Source: Linanthus parryae (taxonomy: Eukaryota > Streptophyta > Magnoliopsida > Ericales > Polemoniaceae). From it: a DNA stretch of 64,000 nucleotides. Under the pieces are notes generated by a model. It did not search any database and was not told the DNA's origin. It worked only from the letters and a program-made list of their open reading frames with translations. Made by a program: the position numbers and the translations under genes. Shown here in pieces: positions 45,342 through 57,644 of the stretch. Every line of letters starts with the position of its first letter. The stretch's first letter is position 1. The stretch spans positions 86,019,136 to 86,083,135 of the forward strand of contig JALGPY010000007.1 in the NCBI GenBank assembly GCA_023055425.1, in the 5' to 3' direction.

Positions 45342-46746
45342 TGTTGGAATAGATGCCCTATAGGCAATATAATTTTAGTATGAATTGGCTAGAATAATCA
45401 TTGTATTATTTATGGATATATTTAATATAATGAAGTCCTTAGATTTACAAATCGTGTTGTTTATCATAAATATCCCTAGTCAAATATAATGATTAATAGG
45501 ACAATCATCTATAGACTAGTATGGGTTGGATTGATATGGAGATATCACGATCCAACACATGGGTATGTATTAGGAGTAATGACATACTGGATTGACCCAA
45601 ATCCGAGAAGGCTACATACAAGTTATGTAAAAGTTACAAGCGCTTCTCGCGGTGATAGGATATTATCATCCTTAGACTTGAAGTCACTAGATCCTCTAGT
45701 TGTGGAATATTGTGCTTTGACAACGTGAAACGCTACTCCGTAACTGGGTAGTTATAAAAGCGCATGTTGGGCACAATAGGAAGCAAGCTTAGAGATGGTG
45801 AGTGATGTATACAGGATTTGTCCATCCCACATAACGGGAGCAATTATCCGAGGCCACTCGAGGGATGGCGCCTATGGAATGTCTGGCCAGACTCATATGA
45901 ATCAATATGGGGACATTGATGTCATATGCATGGATATGGCTATTCCCAGGATCGAGAAACATGGATTGGATATACGAGTGTGACTTGTATGTCTCGTGTC
46001 CAATCCGGATATTGAGACAAAGGGATGCGATAATAAGATCACAAGGTTTGTAAAGATGACTATTTCTATTAATTGGGTGGCATGGATGTGTTGCTAGACA
46101 CCGCTCCATGTTTGTATATAGTTACTAACAATTACGTAGAAACCTATGGGGTCACACGCCATATGGATATAATTGGACAAGAGACTTAATTAATAGATAT
46201 TAATTAAAAGGATCATATTGCAACAAGTTTCTAAATTAGTAGGACTAATTAGCAAATAATACTAATCCATATATGGATATGAATAGTATTAGGGCCTTTA
46301 TGGAAACAACTAGGAGTAGTTGGACTATATAAAGGAACTCCTTCCTTCCCTCTCAATACATGTTATTCATAACACATATTGAGAGGAGAGAAAAGAGTTG
46401 AGAGCAAGCAAGTAAGAGGCGTCCGCCCCTTACCCGCCGCCCCAAGCCCCTTCGGCCACACAAGGAGGCCGAACTCCACCTTGTGGCTTCGTTGCGTGAT
46501 TCCTTCGTCTCCTTCCTCCGTTCTAGCTAGCACAAGAAGGTTGGGAGGTCCAATTCTCTATCCTAGGCGTGGATCAACCGTAGAGAACGTGACATTATTC
46601 GCGTTTGAAGTCATCAAAGGAAAACCCAAAGGTAAACACATATTAATCCTTTAATATCGTTATGTGTTCTTGATTTGTGATCCTTGGAGGGATTTGAACG
46701 GAATAATTATCTTCTTTCGCTGCGATTCCATGTTCAAAACCCTACA
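45342..46746 (+). repeat. copia 3' LTR (1405 bp)
   Basis: Starts TGTTGGAATAGATGCC after the purine tract GAGTGGGAGAC and ends AAAACCCTACA. Collinear with the 5' LTR with scattered substitutions. Confidence 0.95.
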
Positions 46747-48913
46747 TCTTTCTCGTTGAGCTTTCGTTGATTAAAGCCAGAAAGGCTTCGAGTGCATCAG
46801 AAACTAGTTGCTGGACTTCAGGAGTCATACGCCTGGCCGGGTCAATACGACTGCAGGTACGGAGGAATTTCTTAAGATTGCCTTCTCCTCGCGCAAACGG
46901 TCGATAAAGCTTACGCTACAATCTCGAGAAGCGAAGCGCATCAACAACACTAATACAAAGAAATGGAAAGTTAAGAGTAGCACATGTAAACATGAAGACA
47001 AGGGAAGGAGGCGCGAGCATACCTGGATGAAGGAGTCCACATACTTAACCTTGGCTGTACAGGAGTTTTGCTTAATAACGTCGATCTTTTCCTCGAGAAC
47101 AAATTGAGCACACAAATGCCAATCCTTAGCCAGCAAGGAGTAAAATCCATACCTGGAATCGTCACGACTACGGGTTGTCTTAAAGGGATACTCCTTTGTT
47201 GAGAGTGCTGGTGCCCTGCTAGGTTGGAAAGGAGCATGATCAGGACGATTTTGAAAATTGATGAGGCGATGGGTTTGGAAATTCCTGAAGTTAACCCAAC
47301 CAAGATTATTTTTACCCCTCCTACCACGCGATGGCTGAGTCAGAGGGAGCTCAGAAAGCAGAAGGGAGGTACTTCGGTCGAATATAACACTATCATAACA
47401 GTTCCTGAAAATGGAATCAGGACACAATGGAGGAGCGACAATATCATACCCGAACTGGGGGCTCACATGAACATGATCGTAAAAAACGGCGCGTTCTTCA
47501 TAGCTGGAAGTCTCGGGACCAGGTACATATTCGGGCAGAGCGGGTAGATATCCCCTTCGGACCCAGTTTGACGAATCTACTATAGACCCAATCCCCTTAA
47601 GTTATATGCTTAGATATGAGCTCGCGGTCTTTCTCAGGGTAAAAATCCTCCCAGAAATCTATGTTTTTATCTTCCATACGAGTAACATACGGCCGGGGAT
47701 GGAAATAACGAACGTCGTCGCATATAAGAGCAAAAGTGCGCTGGGGAGCTTCTGTTTTGTACCAACGCCATAATCGAGGAGAGGATAAATTCGTTTGGCA
47801 TTAGGCGCATTCCATAACTCTACACCGACAGGGTCCGGGGCATACGCAGGCCATCTTTCAAAAAACCACATAAATAAAAATGCAGTATTGACAAAAGTGG
47901 TGACATCAATTCTTCCCTACGACTGCTCGGCGTGCTCCATAGCTAAATCTAGGCGATAATACAAGGAGCCTAATTCAAGGGGCCCTAAGGCTACTTTTCC
48001 AAGAGATGGTCTCATAGCAAGTGCGAGTACATGGGTAAAAACTCCGTTGCGGGGAGACCCATCTATCAGGTAGCGCGACAACCACACGCAGAGAAATCCA
48101 CAGAGGGTAAAATTGAGCCCTTTACCGTCAACACTGATAACAGCCTCTGGATCCTTTTCTCGCCACTCACGAGCCGCGTGTGGTTTAACGTAATCTTTGA
48201 AGAAATACATCACTCACGTTGACCAACTGTTCTTCGGAATAGAGGACACATATGAAAATTCTTTACTAGGTTCGGTCGCGCTTGGTTTCCATCTCGAAGC
48301 AGCTTTCTTCAAGTCCGCTATGCAGATCTTCATATCCTCGAATAGTCGAAGCTCTTGAGTATCAGTCAAAGCGGCTAGAGGATCAACGACTCCCATACTC
48401 GGAAGATGCAGCAAAACTTCAGTATCTTCTAGGGTGGGAGCAGCTTCAAAATATGGAAAATGAAAGGTGTATGTCTTTTTGGAATACCTGGAAAATAATT
48501 TCTGAAGCATGACATTGTCAACTCTAACATGAAGCCCCTTTGTGGGGCGCACGGCATGAAAAATATTGGCGTGCTTCAACTCCCTCACGTGATTAATAAG
48601 AATGAACTCTGTCCATTCTTCCATCCAGTCAAGCCCTTCCATAAAAGCTTGGGGAAGAATATTCGGTAAAGTCGTACAAGCCAGCTTCGATGCCAAGTCT
48701 TTGTACGTCTTGGGTATTAGCCACATTCCAGTCAGAGTTTGCAGGCTCATGCACAAGTTGTAGAGCGTCATCTACTGGAGACGCTCTAAGAGTGGTTGCC
48801 TTAATGGTGGCCACGTAAAAGTCGTCACCACCCAAATATGGGGCTTTGAACCATAATTCCTTGGGAAGTTCTGACACTTCAACAATTTCCTTGTTCGACT
48901 TATTTGGGGCCAT
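46747..48913 (-). pseudogene. antisense plant-mobile-domain-like gene, 5' half
   Basis: Reading leftward from MAPNKSNKEIVEV (48913): after a shift near 48720 comes LEDTEVLLHLPSMGVVDPL, then, past an in-frame TGA near 48212, FLCVWLSRYLIDGSP and LGPLELGSLYYRLD, then FFERWPAYAPDP. This string of motifs is what I know from plant mobile domain (PMD, MAIN/MAIL1-like) proteins, a family also found inside plant transposons. The reading runs on to about 46825, where the nested copia interrupts it. Several stops and shifts show decay. Confidence 0.6.
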
Positions 48914-49536
48914 TACTATGAGCACAAGATCACAAGATTTTACAATTCAGTTGCATGAAAAGGAAAGGAAAAAAAGGGGGAGAAGAGTATCTGCAAAATT
49001 CGACCACAAATTTAAAATTAACAAGAAGCTATTTACTCACCTTGTTGACGATTGAGCGCTTGAACTGCTTGGGAGAATTTGTTGATAATCTGATCAAGAA
49101 CCTGGTCGAAGGTTTCTGCGTCTTGCTGAGGATTCTCTCTCTGATGCATACGAACTTAGAAGTAACAACAATGGAAAAAGTTCTGATTGAAGAAAGCAAA
49201 TGGTTTAAATAGCCTTCAGATCGAAGAGTCGCGACTGCTGAGTCAGCAAACGCTTCGATATCCGGCAAAATTAGCGACCCATCAAATCGCTCTGAGTTAT
49301 CCTTGCCTCGAAAATAGGCAAAAATTCGTGGGTGGCGTCCGATTAACTTCACAGTGGTCACGCTTCGTTAGAAATCAAACAGCGCTTCTAAACCCTAGGC
49401 AATCATGTCTATGACTGGGGGCTAGGGATTGGAATCTTATTCAAAATTCAAAGAATCTGCGTGGGGCCCACGCACGGCTTATTTTGCACGACTGCACAAC
49501 GGACGCGCACGTGACATTCGCGCAAAAGGGGGCTAA

Positions 49537-50149
49537 TGTAGACAGTGCTTTCCAGACATACATATCACAGCCACGTGGCATCCATCCAGCACGCCCAGTT
49601 GTGCTCCATATACACCGGATAACTACCTATGCTTATCCACTTGGGGGCTGTGAGACAGAGCCCTCGCATACCAACAACACGGGACTTGTAGGGACTTGTG
49701 GTCTGGAGGTTAGAGTAAGGCCCGTCGCGCGAGAGCGACAACCAAGCTCGCACGCGAACTCTGGTAACTGACTGAGAGGTTTAAGGCTCGTGCATCCCAT
49801 AAATACGGACGATCTCATAACGGTATCCGATATGTGCGGGCATGTGAGTAACGGTCCCTATATATGCGGTCGAACGTGCCGTTACAGAGGCTATCATTGA
49901 GCCGCCATTTATGGTGCATTAACCCCCTTCACAACGGTCACTTCCCGACTATATATAGGATCGTTAGCTCCCTATTGCAGGCTCTCTTAGACACTTCAAT
50001 CTCTTGCTAGTCTACTGTCTCACTTCCAAGAGAAGTTGCCTTTGCTTACTCTCTCCCTACTCACACCCTACATCTCTCTGTGTTCATACCTTTTGATCCC
50101 CTATTTGAGGTGTACACTTGGATCTCTCCTGAGGATTTCCTTGTACACA
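49537..50149 (+). repeat. gypsy 3' LTR (613 bp)
   Basis: Same length and ends as the 5' LTR, TATA word at about 49950-49958, directly preceded by AAAAGGGGGCTAA (polypurine tract). It is followed by the CTTAG duplication, then RSH intron sequence. Confidence 0.95.
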
Positions 50150-50587
50150 CTTAGCTTTATCATTGATTTTCTGCTTAAAATGTCTAAACATCTTTGTAGG
50201 CAGGTGCAGAGGGCAATTGCATTCGCTAGAAATGCTCACCCTGAAAAATTGAGGAAGACCGGTGACCCTTATTTGACTCATTGTATTCATACGGGAAATA
50301 TCTTAGCTGTCTTAGTCCCATGAGAATGAACACGGGTAATGCGACACTCTTTCGTGATATTCTGGTTTACTAGCACAGGTTTAGAGAACATAGCATCTTC
50401 TTAATCATTCCTTTGAGTGAAATAGTTGGCTTTATGTGAAAGGCTGGGCATGATTTACTACTATTCTTCGGGTTTTCTTTAAGCCGGTTTGATACAACCA
50501 CAACATGCCCAGTAAGCAAAATAGTTTCTCAAACCTCAATTTTAATGTCATAAACCCTAATTTCCTTTTATGCATTGCCCGTTATAC

Positions 50588-52145
50588 TGTAGGGTTTTGA
50601 TCATGGATACGCAGCGGAATAAAGAATAAACTTATCCGGTCAAGACCCTCCAAGGATCACAGGAAGAGAAATCATGACGATGGTAAAGGATTCGTGTTAT
50701 GTACCTTGTAGGTCTCCTTTGATGACATCAAACACAAAAAGTATCACGTCTCTACGGTTGATCCACGCCTAGTATTGAGATCTAGATCCTCCAAACACCT
50801 TGTGATAGCTAGGAAGAATGGAAGAGGAAGAAGAAATCACGCAACAAATCACCAAGGAAGAGGGTTCGGACCCTCTTGGTGGCCGACGGGTAGAGGGGCG
50901 GCAATGGGAGGGCTTCGGCCTCCTTTGTTGCTCTCTCTCTCTCTCTCTCCTCGATTTATTCTCTCCTACTCTAAATATTTAGATATTTGTAGAGAAAATA
51001 AGCTAGGAGTGTTCTTTATATAGTCCCACAACTCCTTGTCCTACTACATAAAGAACCCCTGTCCTAATCCTACTCAAATAAGGATTAGTCCCTTTTGCAA
51101 ACTAGTCCTAATCATGTCCATCCATGGATTAGTTATCTTTTCAAATTACTCCTAATCATGTCTCTACATGAATTAGTCCACCTTGGAAAATTCTAATCAT
51201 GTCTATACATGGATTAGTCCAACTTGCATATTAGTCCTACTAAGTTAGCAAGTTGTTGCGATTTGATCCTTCTAATTAATTTATCATATTAATTAATTAA
51301 TTACCAAGTATAGTTCACCCCTATATGGCTTGTGACCCCATAGGTTCTATTTAGTTGGTGGTAACTATTTATTGATATGGAGCGGCCTCTAGCATGACAT
51401 CCATTCTAGCCAACCAATAGAAATAGTCATCATGACAAACCTTGTGCAAGTATTGTCTCATTCCTTTATCTCAATGAACGGATTGGAAACGAGACATAAA
51501 AGTCACACTCATATATCCAATCCATAGTTCCTCGATCCTGGGAATATCCTTTTTCGTGCAAATAACATCAATATCCCATATTGATATTTATTTGAGTATG
51601 GCTTGACATTCTATAAGCACTATCCCTCGAGTGGCCTAGGATATTTTCTCCCCATATGTGGGAGGGACAAATCCTATCTACATCACTACGATATTTAAGC
51701 TTGATTCCTATTGTGTCCAATACGTGGCTTTGTGACTACCCAGTCACGGTGCAGTTTTTGACGCTACCAAAACACAATATTCCACTAGTTGATTTAGTGA
51801 CTTCAAGTCTAAGGATGACAATACCGTTGTCACCGCGAGAAGCACTTGTGAATATACATAACTTGTATGTATTCTTCTCGGAGATGGGTCAATCTAGTAT
51901 GCCATTACTCCTAATGCATACCCATGTGTTGGATCGTGATATCTCCATATCAATCCAACCCCATACTAGTCTATAGATGATTGTCCAATTAATCTTTGTA
52001 ATGGACTAGGGATATTTAAGAATATAACATTTATATTCTAAGGACTTCATTCATGTTAACATATCTGTATATCGATAACATAATGAATCGTAAATTCACA
52101 TATTTTTCATAATAAATTGATTGCCTCTAGGGCACAATTCCAACA
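50588..52145 (-). repeat. copia LTR (1558 bp), minus orientation
   Basis: On the plus strand it starts TGTAGGGTTTTGATCATGG and ends CACAATTCCAACA. It is followed by GTCTCCCACTTGCAC, the reverse complement of a copia polypurine tract, so this is a 3' LTR in minus orientation. Wording shared with the 38344 element's LTR (for example GGATCAACC-TAGAG) shows a related family. Confidence 0.85.
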
Positions 52146-53224
52146 GTCTCCCACTTGCACTAGAGTCAATCTCCTGCATCGTATGCCTTTTGATCTGGTG
52201 CAACCCTCCATGATTACACTGCGTAGGGGTATGGTAGGTGAGACATCTATTGGTACCTATTTAATACTCACATCTCTTATATCAACAATTTGATTGAGAT
52301 TGAATATTCTGAGTAAGTGCATCTCGTGCAGTAACTCACTCAGTCCTCTATGTTAGAATCAGTGACTGAATCTTGGATGGAACCTTTCCAGCTCATAGTC
52401 GCTCCCACTAATGCAAAACATAAAACTTGACTATAATCTGAAACCTTCTTTGTCATATTGGAAGTTCGCATCACTGTGACCCTTACAGTAAACTCTTGCT
52501 ATCCTCCATTTATCAAGAATTCATCCTTTAGTTTTTCTTAAGTACTTAAGGATAATCTTGATAATAATCCAGTGACTATCACCCGGATATGACTGGTATC
52601 TACATCTGGCGTAGTACATAACATGGCGTATCTCGTGAATCTTTATTCATGCGGTCCCTTTTCCAAAGACCAATTCCATGTGACACAGGTAGAATCCTTA
52701 TTCTTTTCATGTTGAACCATTTCAATCCCTTGGTCAATTTATGTACTATGACCTAGCTAAGCCGCACAACCATCTTGATCTATCTCCATAGATCTTCATG
52801 GGTTGCTTCGCCTAAGTCTGTCTTTAAATATTTAATTCCCTAGTCAATCTACGTAAGATTGCCAAGTAGGGACATCATTCTCAATGATTAGTATTTCTCC
52901 ACATACAAGAACAGAAACATAACTGTGCTCCCACTAACCTTCTTGTAAACACGAGTGTCATCTTCAATTTTGATGGAACCAAACTCCTTTGATTGCATCA
53001 TCAATTCGAAGAATCCAACTCCAAGAAGCTTTACTCAATCTATAGACAAATTGCTACAATCAAGATGCGAATGGATTTAAGCATCACAATTGGGGAAAAG
53101 ATTTTGTCATAGTCTATACTATGAACTCACAGAAAATCCTTACCCAACCTATTGTCCCTTAAAAGTAATCATATTACCATCCATGTTGGTTTTCCTCATA
53201 ACTCACATGCACCCTATGGGTCCT
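52146..53224 (-). pseudogene. decayed copia pol tail (RT/RNase H region)
   Basis: On the minus strand the stretch near 52900-52980 reads GSIKIEDDTRVYKKVSGSTV, then MFLFLYVE, where the YVDD motif is broken by a deletion. The rest is too decayed to translate cleanly. The element is cut at 53225 by a gypsy-type LTR and its 5' part is missing. Confidence 0.7.
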
Positions 53225-54780
53225 TGACACGATTTCTTACGTGTATACGCAAGTGCACGGTCGAAGTAATAAAGATTGAGTATTAAAACTCAGGTTGTCG
53301 AACCCACAAAGACAGGCTCGAGATTGTTTAGTTAGTTGATTAATTTAGAGTACTGTAACATGGAGGAAGAATTTGATTTAAAAATTGAAATAAACAACTA
53401 ACTAATATTTTTGTATTTTTTTCTGATTAATAAACAAATATGGATAATTAACTAGGTGATCTATGGATCCCCTAGGGTTTTAGACAGTTCCGGATATAGT
53501 ACTGAAACACGCTATCATCTAATTAGTTGTGTCGGGTAATAGCACTGACAATCTCCTCTCGGTCTCATGTCGCTCTACCTATCAATCGACTACGGGTCCT
53601 GTCGTTCCACCGATGTCTACCGATATGGTTCTAACCGCCTAACGTTAAGCCAATCACAAAGTTAACTAGTATTGTGTCCCACGTGTTTTTCATCCTCAAT
53701 AAGACATCTCTTACTACTACCAATTAGTTTTTATATATTATGGGCACACTTTACAAATTTAATTATGTTTCTAACTGAGATGATAAGCCCAAATTAAAGA
53801 ATGACATTCATAACATCCCATTTCTAAGAGACCTCCAAGTATAAGAATATAGTAGATAAAAAATAACATGTAACAAGGTAAAAAGTTCCTATGACCAATG
53901 TGATCCTCTCGGTCCACCAATTCCCAAGTCTAACGCTAAACAATCGAATCTACCCTCACACGACTAGTCCTATCATCTCACCTCTTAGTCTCAATGATTG
54001 GGGACTAATTTCCTGTTCTCGTTCATATCTAGGTAAATTCTCTCTCAAGCACCCCCCTAGAACGCTAGCCTAACCGGTTCGCGACTCCTTTTAAGCTAAG
54101 ATTTAAGTTCAGAACAATCAATCCAACTAACTAGTCAATAGCCTTTAAGCTACGATTCCTTTAACATATTAATTCATCTTCCCAAAGTTGTTCTTGTCAC
54201 CCTAGACGTGTCAATAACCCTAAGTGATCAAGATGTATGATAAACAAAGAAGAACAATATAATTAAGAGAACCGAAGCATGAATCAATAACTAAGATCCG
54301 GAAAATTGTCTATTGCATAAACCCTAGGTTCATCTCCATCGAACCTAGCAAAATTATTTACCTACTCATAAAATAGATAAACAAAAATAGTTTCTCCATA
54401 AACATGATGAAAGGAGAAGAAGAAATCAAACTAGAACCGACGCTTCGTTCGTCTTCTTCGTCTTCTCCTTCGTCGTCCTCCGTGCTTCGTCTTTTTTTTC
54501 TCACGTTCTGTTGAATGAATTGCAGAATGATGATTGCCGTCCTTCTAAATCAGCCCCAAAGTCTTGTTAATGTAAAAGTCAAATATTTGCAAAATTAACC
54601 CCCAACCTTGGTTGCCTCTTCAAAAACCCTGGGTTTGATAGAAAACAACCCGTGCCTCTTCTTCACACAACTTCTCTTTTATTTCAGTTTTGCCCCAACC
54701 ACAAAATTACCGCCTGGAAGCCGAGCAGAAGCGTAGTTTCAATTCGTACGAAATCCCCGAAGTCCTGGAACCCCAATTGC
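53225..54780 (-). repeat. gypsy-type LTR piece, same family ends as 58599
   Basis: It begins TGACACGATTTC and shares GCAAGTGCAC-GTCG, AGTAATAAA and GGTTGTCGAACCCA with the LTR at 58599. The right border is unclear; 54780 is an estimate. Confidence 0.5.
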
Positions 54781-56600
54781 TTCTCTTCTTCACTGCTTGC
54801 GACCATTGTTGTCTCTGGTCTTTGCTTTGTTCTGTGTTGCGCTCTGATTTTGCTCTGTTTCTTCTTGTTGTTTGCTGCTGGGAATTGCTTCGATTGTTGC
54901 TTTCTTCTTCCTCTTTCTTCTCTTGATTTTCTTCTTCTTCGATTTGCTGGGTTGTTCTCTGATCTTCTCGTCTCTTCTATGTTGCTGCTGCATTCTCTCT
55001 GCGGCCTTTCTCTTCTCTCTGTCCGCTGCTGGGTTGGGTCAGGTTTGCAGCTGTGAAGGTGGGTTTTACTTCGGCCATGGCTCTGTCCCAGGTTGTTTTT
55101 ATGGTGGTTTCAGAGAGGGCTTCGATAATTATAGTATTAAACAGTTTTATATTTAAAAACTTTATGTAATTTCCTAATATCATTTTAGTGATTTCTGACT
55201 CATTAGTGATCGAGAGTTTACTATCTAAAAATAAATTGGGTGTTTATAATTACTTGTGAATGTCATTTGCATATCACGTATGACATGCATTCTCTACTTG
55301 CGACACGGACATGGTTGTGATTAGGAATTTATCTGCGTGATTGTAGAGTCAGATTCCGGCGATGGAGTAGATTTGGACGTTGTTTACGAGTAGCGGATTA
55401 GCTTGCATTTTTTGGCTCTCTCGGTGAGTATACATGCTTAGTTTTGCGTGCCCAAGTTTTTTCATGTGATCTACTTGATTATTTGAAAAGAACTGTTGTA
55501 TTCTACTCTCTATTTGTCAAATGTGTCGTACTTGCTTTTGAACCATCACTTTAATACTTGTCTTCGAAATCAGAAAAACTCCTTATTCAAATGTTAATAA
55601 GTCTGTACTCATTAATAACGTGAAGTGAAAGAATCGCAAGTACCGGAACCAGTTGGGTCTGCGACAATGCTATATGCCTACATCGTGTTACTTTTATTGA
55701 TCGGGTGATGATTCCCTGGGCCATGTATCTACAGAAATATCGGGTTTAATCCTCTGGACTGCGGTCCCCAAAATTATATGGGTGATGGTTTCATGGGCCC
55801 GATCCCTAAAGAGAAATCAGGTTTAATCCCCGGGGCTCCGATCCCTAAAATTATGTCGGGTGATGATTCCATGGGTTTTAGTCCCTAAAGATATGGTACT
55901 CCATGCGCCCCAACTCCTTTCTCCTTAGGCTGGAGTTTAGGATCTAGTACTACTCTTCTAACTTACAATCTTAAGGAGGTGTCGACACTTAAGGTCTAGT
56001 TGGCTATTTGTATGATGACTAGCGGGACGAGGGGATCCAATCCATAAAGTTTGGTAGAGAGGTTGGATTTCAACATCCCCTATACACCAGTATCATCTGT
56101 TACTATTTATCTTGGTCACCCTCGGTTACTCCGAATTATTAATCTGACTACTTTATCTGTAAATTTGGAAAAAATTATTTATACTTCGTGTTCTGCATAG
56201 ACATGCCACTTGAGATACTACATTTGTAATGGAAATACTGAACGTTTGGGAATCTTCTTAATACAACATACTCTAAAATTTATACTTATACTTTGTCACT
56301 GTTCAAACTGTTTCAAATACAAGCACTATAACCTTTCTTAGCCACTCTGTTTTACATGCTAAGTTGTTTATTCACTCTGTTTTTACTGATACTCGTAAAA
56401 CTGCGGTCTTTTGTTCCTTTTATTTCCCCTGCAGGTATATGAATGGTTTGCTTAGGGTAACCGGAGAGACCTCTTTTGTTGTAAAATATCTTTTTCTAGG
56501 CTGGTTGTCCTGTTTGGACTCAGCCATGAAACAATGTTACCGTGTGTAACTTATTAATCAGTAGTTTGGATGTTTCTTTTCACTACTTCTTAATACTATT
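54781..56600. other. unassigned repeat-like region
   Basis: A pyrimidine-rich stretch (about 54790-55030) is followed by a tandem block (55703-55905) and AT-rich sequence. Probably remains of LTR elements. I see no convincing gene. Confidence 0.4.
55703..55905 (+). repeat. three tandem units of about 78 bp
   Basis: Units starting GGGTGATGATTCC at 55703, 55780 and 55858 share TTTAATCC and CTAAAATTAT. The third is partial. Confidence 0.85.
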
Positions 56601-56689
56601 CCTTGTACGAAAGGGTCATTCCCTGTACAAAGGCACTTCCCCGATCTCTGGCACTTCTGGAAATCGGGGGTATTACAGATAATGTCATT

Positions 56690-56946
56690 CCGGAAGACAG
56701 GATCTCACTGAGTCAGCTTTGTGGAGTACAACTAGTGGAGGGTCATGACAGCTATCGCGTACTGCCTATAGCAATTGGGAGAAGGCGATCCACATCCTTC
56801 ACATATCTTCCCGAGAGGATCAGCAAGAAATTAAAGGGCTGGAAGGGTCAGGAACTTTCAGCAGCCGGTAAAGAAGTGTTAATCAAGACGGTTATCCAAG
56901 CTATCCCTAATTGTGCTATGGGATGCATTTTGTTACATGTTAAAGT
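56690..56946 (+). pseudogene. LINE (non-LTR) reverse-transcriptase fragment
   Basis: It reads LSQLCGVQLVEGHDSYRVLP, then SFTYLPERISKKLKGWKG and AAGKEVLIKTVIQAIPN. This is the well-known end of plant L1-type RT domains (consensus KLQGWK...LSRAGKE.LIKAV.QAIP). Only this short piece remains; it is cut by the copia LTR at 56947. Confidence 0.85.
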
Positions 56947-57644
56947 TGTTGGGTTTTGACGTAGGTAACGCTGCGGAATAACAAAATTTCCTAATCAAAG
57001 CCCACCAAGGATCACAGGAAGAGACCATCATAACATGATAAGAGCATAGAAGATGTGTACCTTTTTGGTTCGGGAGATCACACGAAGAATTGTGTCTTAG
57101 TCTATACGGGTTATCCACGTCTAGAGGTGATACCTAGATCTTCCTTATCCTAGTGCTAGCTTGGAACGGAGGAAGAGGGAAGAATGAATCACACAACAAA
57201 GAACAAAGAGAGGGTTCGGCTTCTCTTTGTGGCCGACTGGTAGGGGGCGGACGGCAAGGGGCTTCGGCCTCTTGTTGTCTTGATCTCTCTCTCTTTCTTT
57301 CTCTCCCACTCACTTATGTTATGAGCATTATTTGTGGGAAGGAAGCTAGGAGCTTCCTTTATATAGTCCAAAAACTCCTTGTCAACTACATAAAGGCCCT
57401 TCCTAATCTTATATGAACTTGGATTAGTCCCTTCCTTGCATATTAGTCCTACTAAGTTTGCAAGGTGTTGCAAAGTGATCCTTCTAATTAATTAATCATA
57501 TTAATTAATTACCAATTCTAATTCAACTCTATTAGACGTGTGACCCCATATGTTTCTACTTAGTTGGTAGTAACTTATTACTAACATGGAGCGGTGTCTA
57601 GCAACACATCCATGCAACCCAACCAATAGAAATAAGTCAGTGAT
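56947..57644 (-). repeat. copia LTR fragment A
   Basis: It starts TGTTGGGTTTTGACG and runs parallel to the LTRs at 50588 and 57645 (AAGGATCACAGGAAGAGA, GACCCCATA-GTT-CTA). It stops where LTR fragment B begins. Confidence 0.75.

Larger units (their letters stand above)
38344..46746 (+). mobile_element. complete Ty1/copia element nested in the gypsy element
   Basis: Two LTRs of equal length (1405 bp), primer site TGGTATCAGAGCC, a PPT (GAGTGGGAGAC) and an exact 5-bp duplication TCTTT (38339-38343, 46747-46751) define an 8.4-kb insertion. It cuts the antisense PMD-like gene. The polyprotein is disabled by nine stops and one frameshift. Confidence 0.95.
27388..50149 (+). mobile_element. Ty3/gypsy retrotransposon, Tat-type, with nested insertions
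   Basis: Paired 613-bp LTRs, an exact 5-bp target duplication CTTAG (27383-27387, 50150-50154), a purine tract AAAAGGGGGC before the 3' LTR, and gag-protease-RT-RNase H-second RNase H-integrase in order show one complete insertion. The second RNase H and the long tandem-repeat and antisense-ORF region after integrase mark the Tat group (relatives: Ogre, Retand). Without the nested hAT (29575-30016) and copia (38344-46746) it would be about 13.9 kb. Frameshifts and stops disable the coding part. Confidence 0.93.
26987..50320 (+). pseudogene. RSH: RelA/SpoT homologue (RSH) gene fragment, three exons split by a gypsy insertion
   Basis: Exons 26987-27102, 27293-27351 and 50204-50320 join in phase. 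The second encodes VDVTGYPIFDYPK; the third starts VQRAIAFARNAH and contains RKTGDPYLTHCIHTG, the start of the HD hydrolase domain of plant ppGpp synthetase/hydrolases (chloroplast stringent response). The last intron was about 85 nt (27352-27387 plus 50155-50203) and now holds the 22.8-kb gypsy element. Directly after ...LAVLVP the frame meets TGA at 50321. No later exon is seen before the copia LTR at 50588, and no 5' exon is seen upstream. Either the gene is a broken fragment, or its other exons lie beyond repeats or outside the window. The family is clear; which RSH paralogue is not. Confidence 0.72.

Noticed and set aside
56410..56549. Additional RSH exon after a TTTCCCCTGCAG acceptor
   Set aside because: The translation (YMNGLLRVTGETSF) does not resemble any part of RSH that I know.
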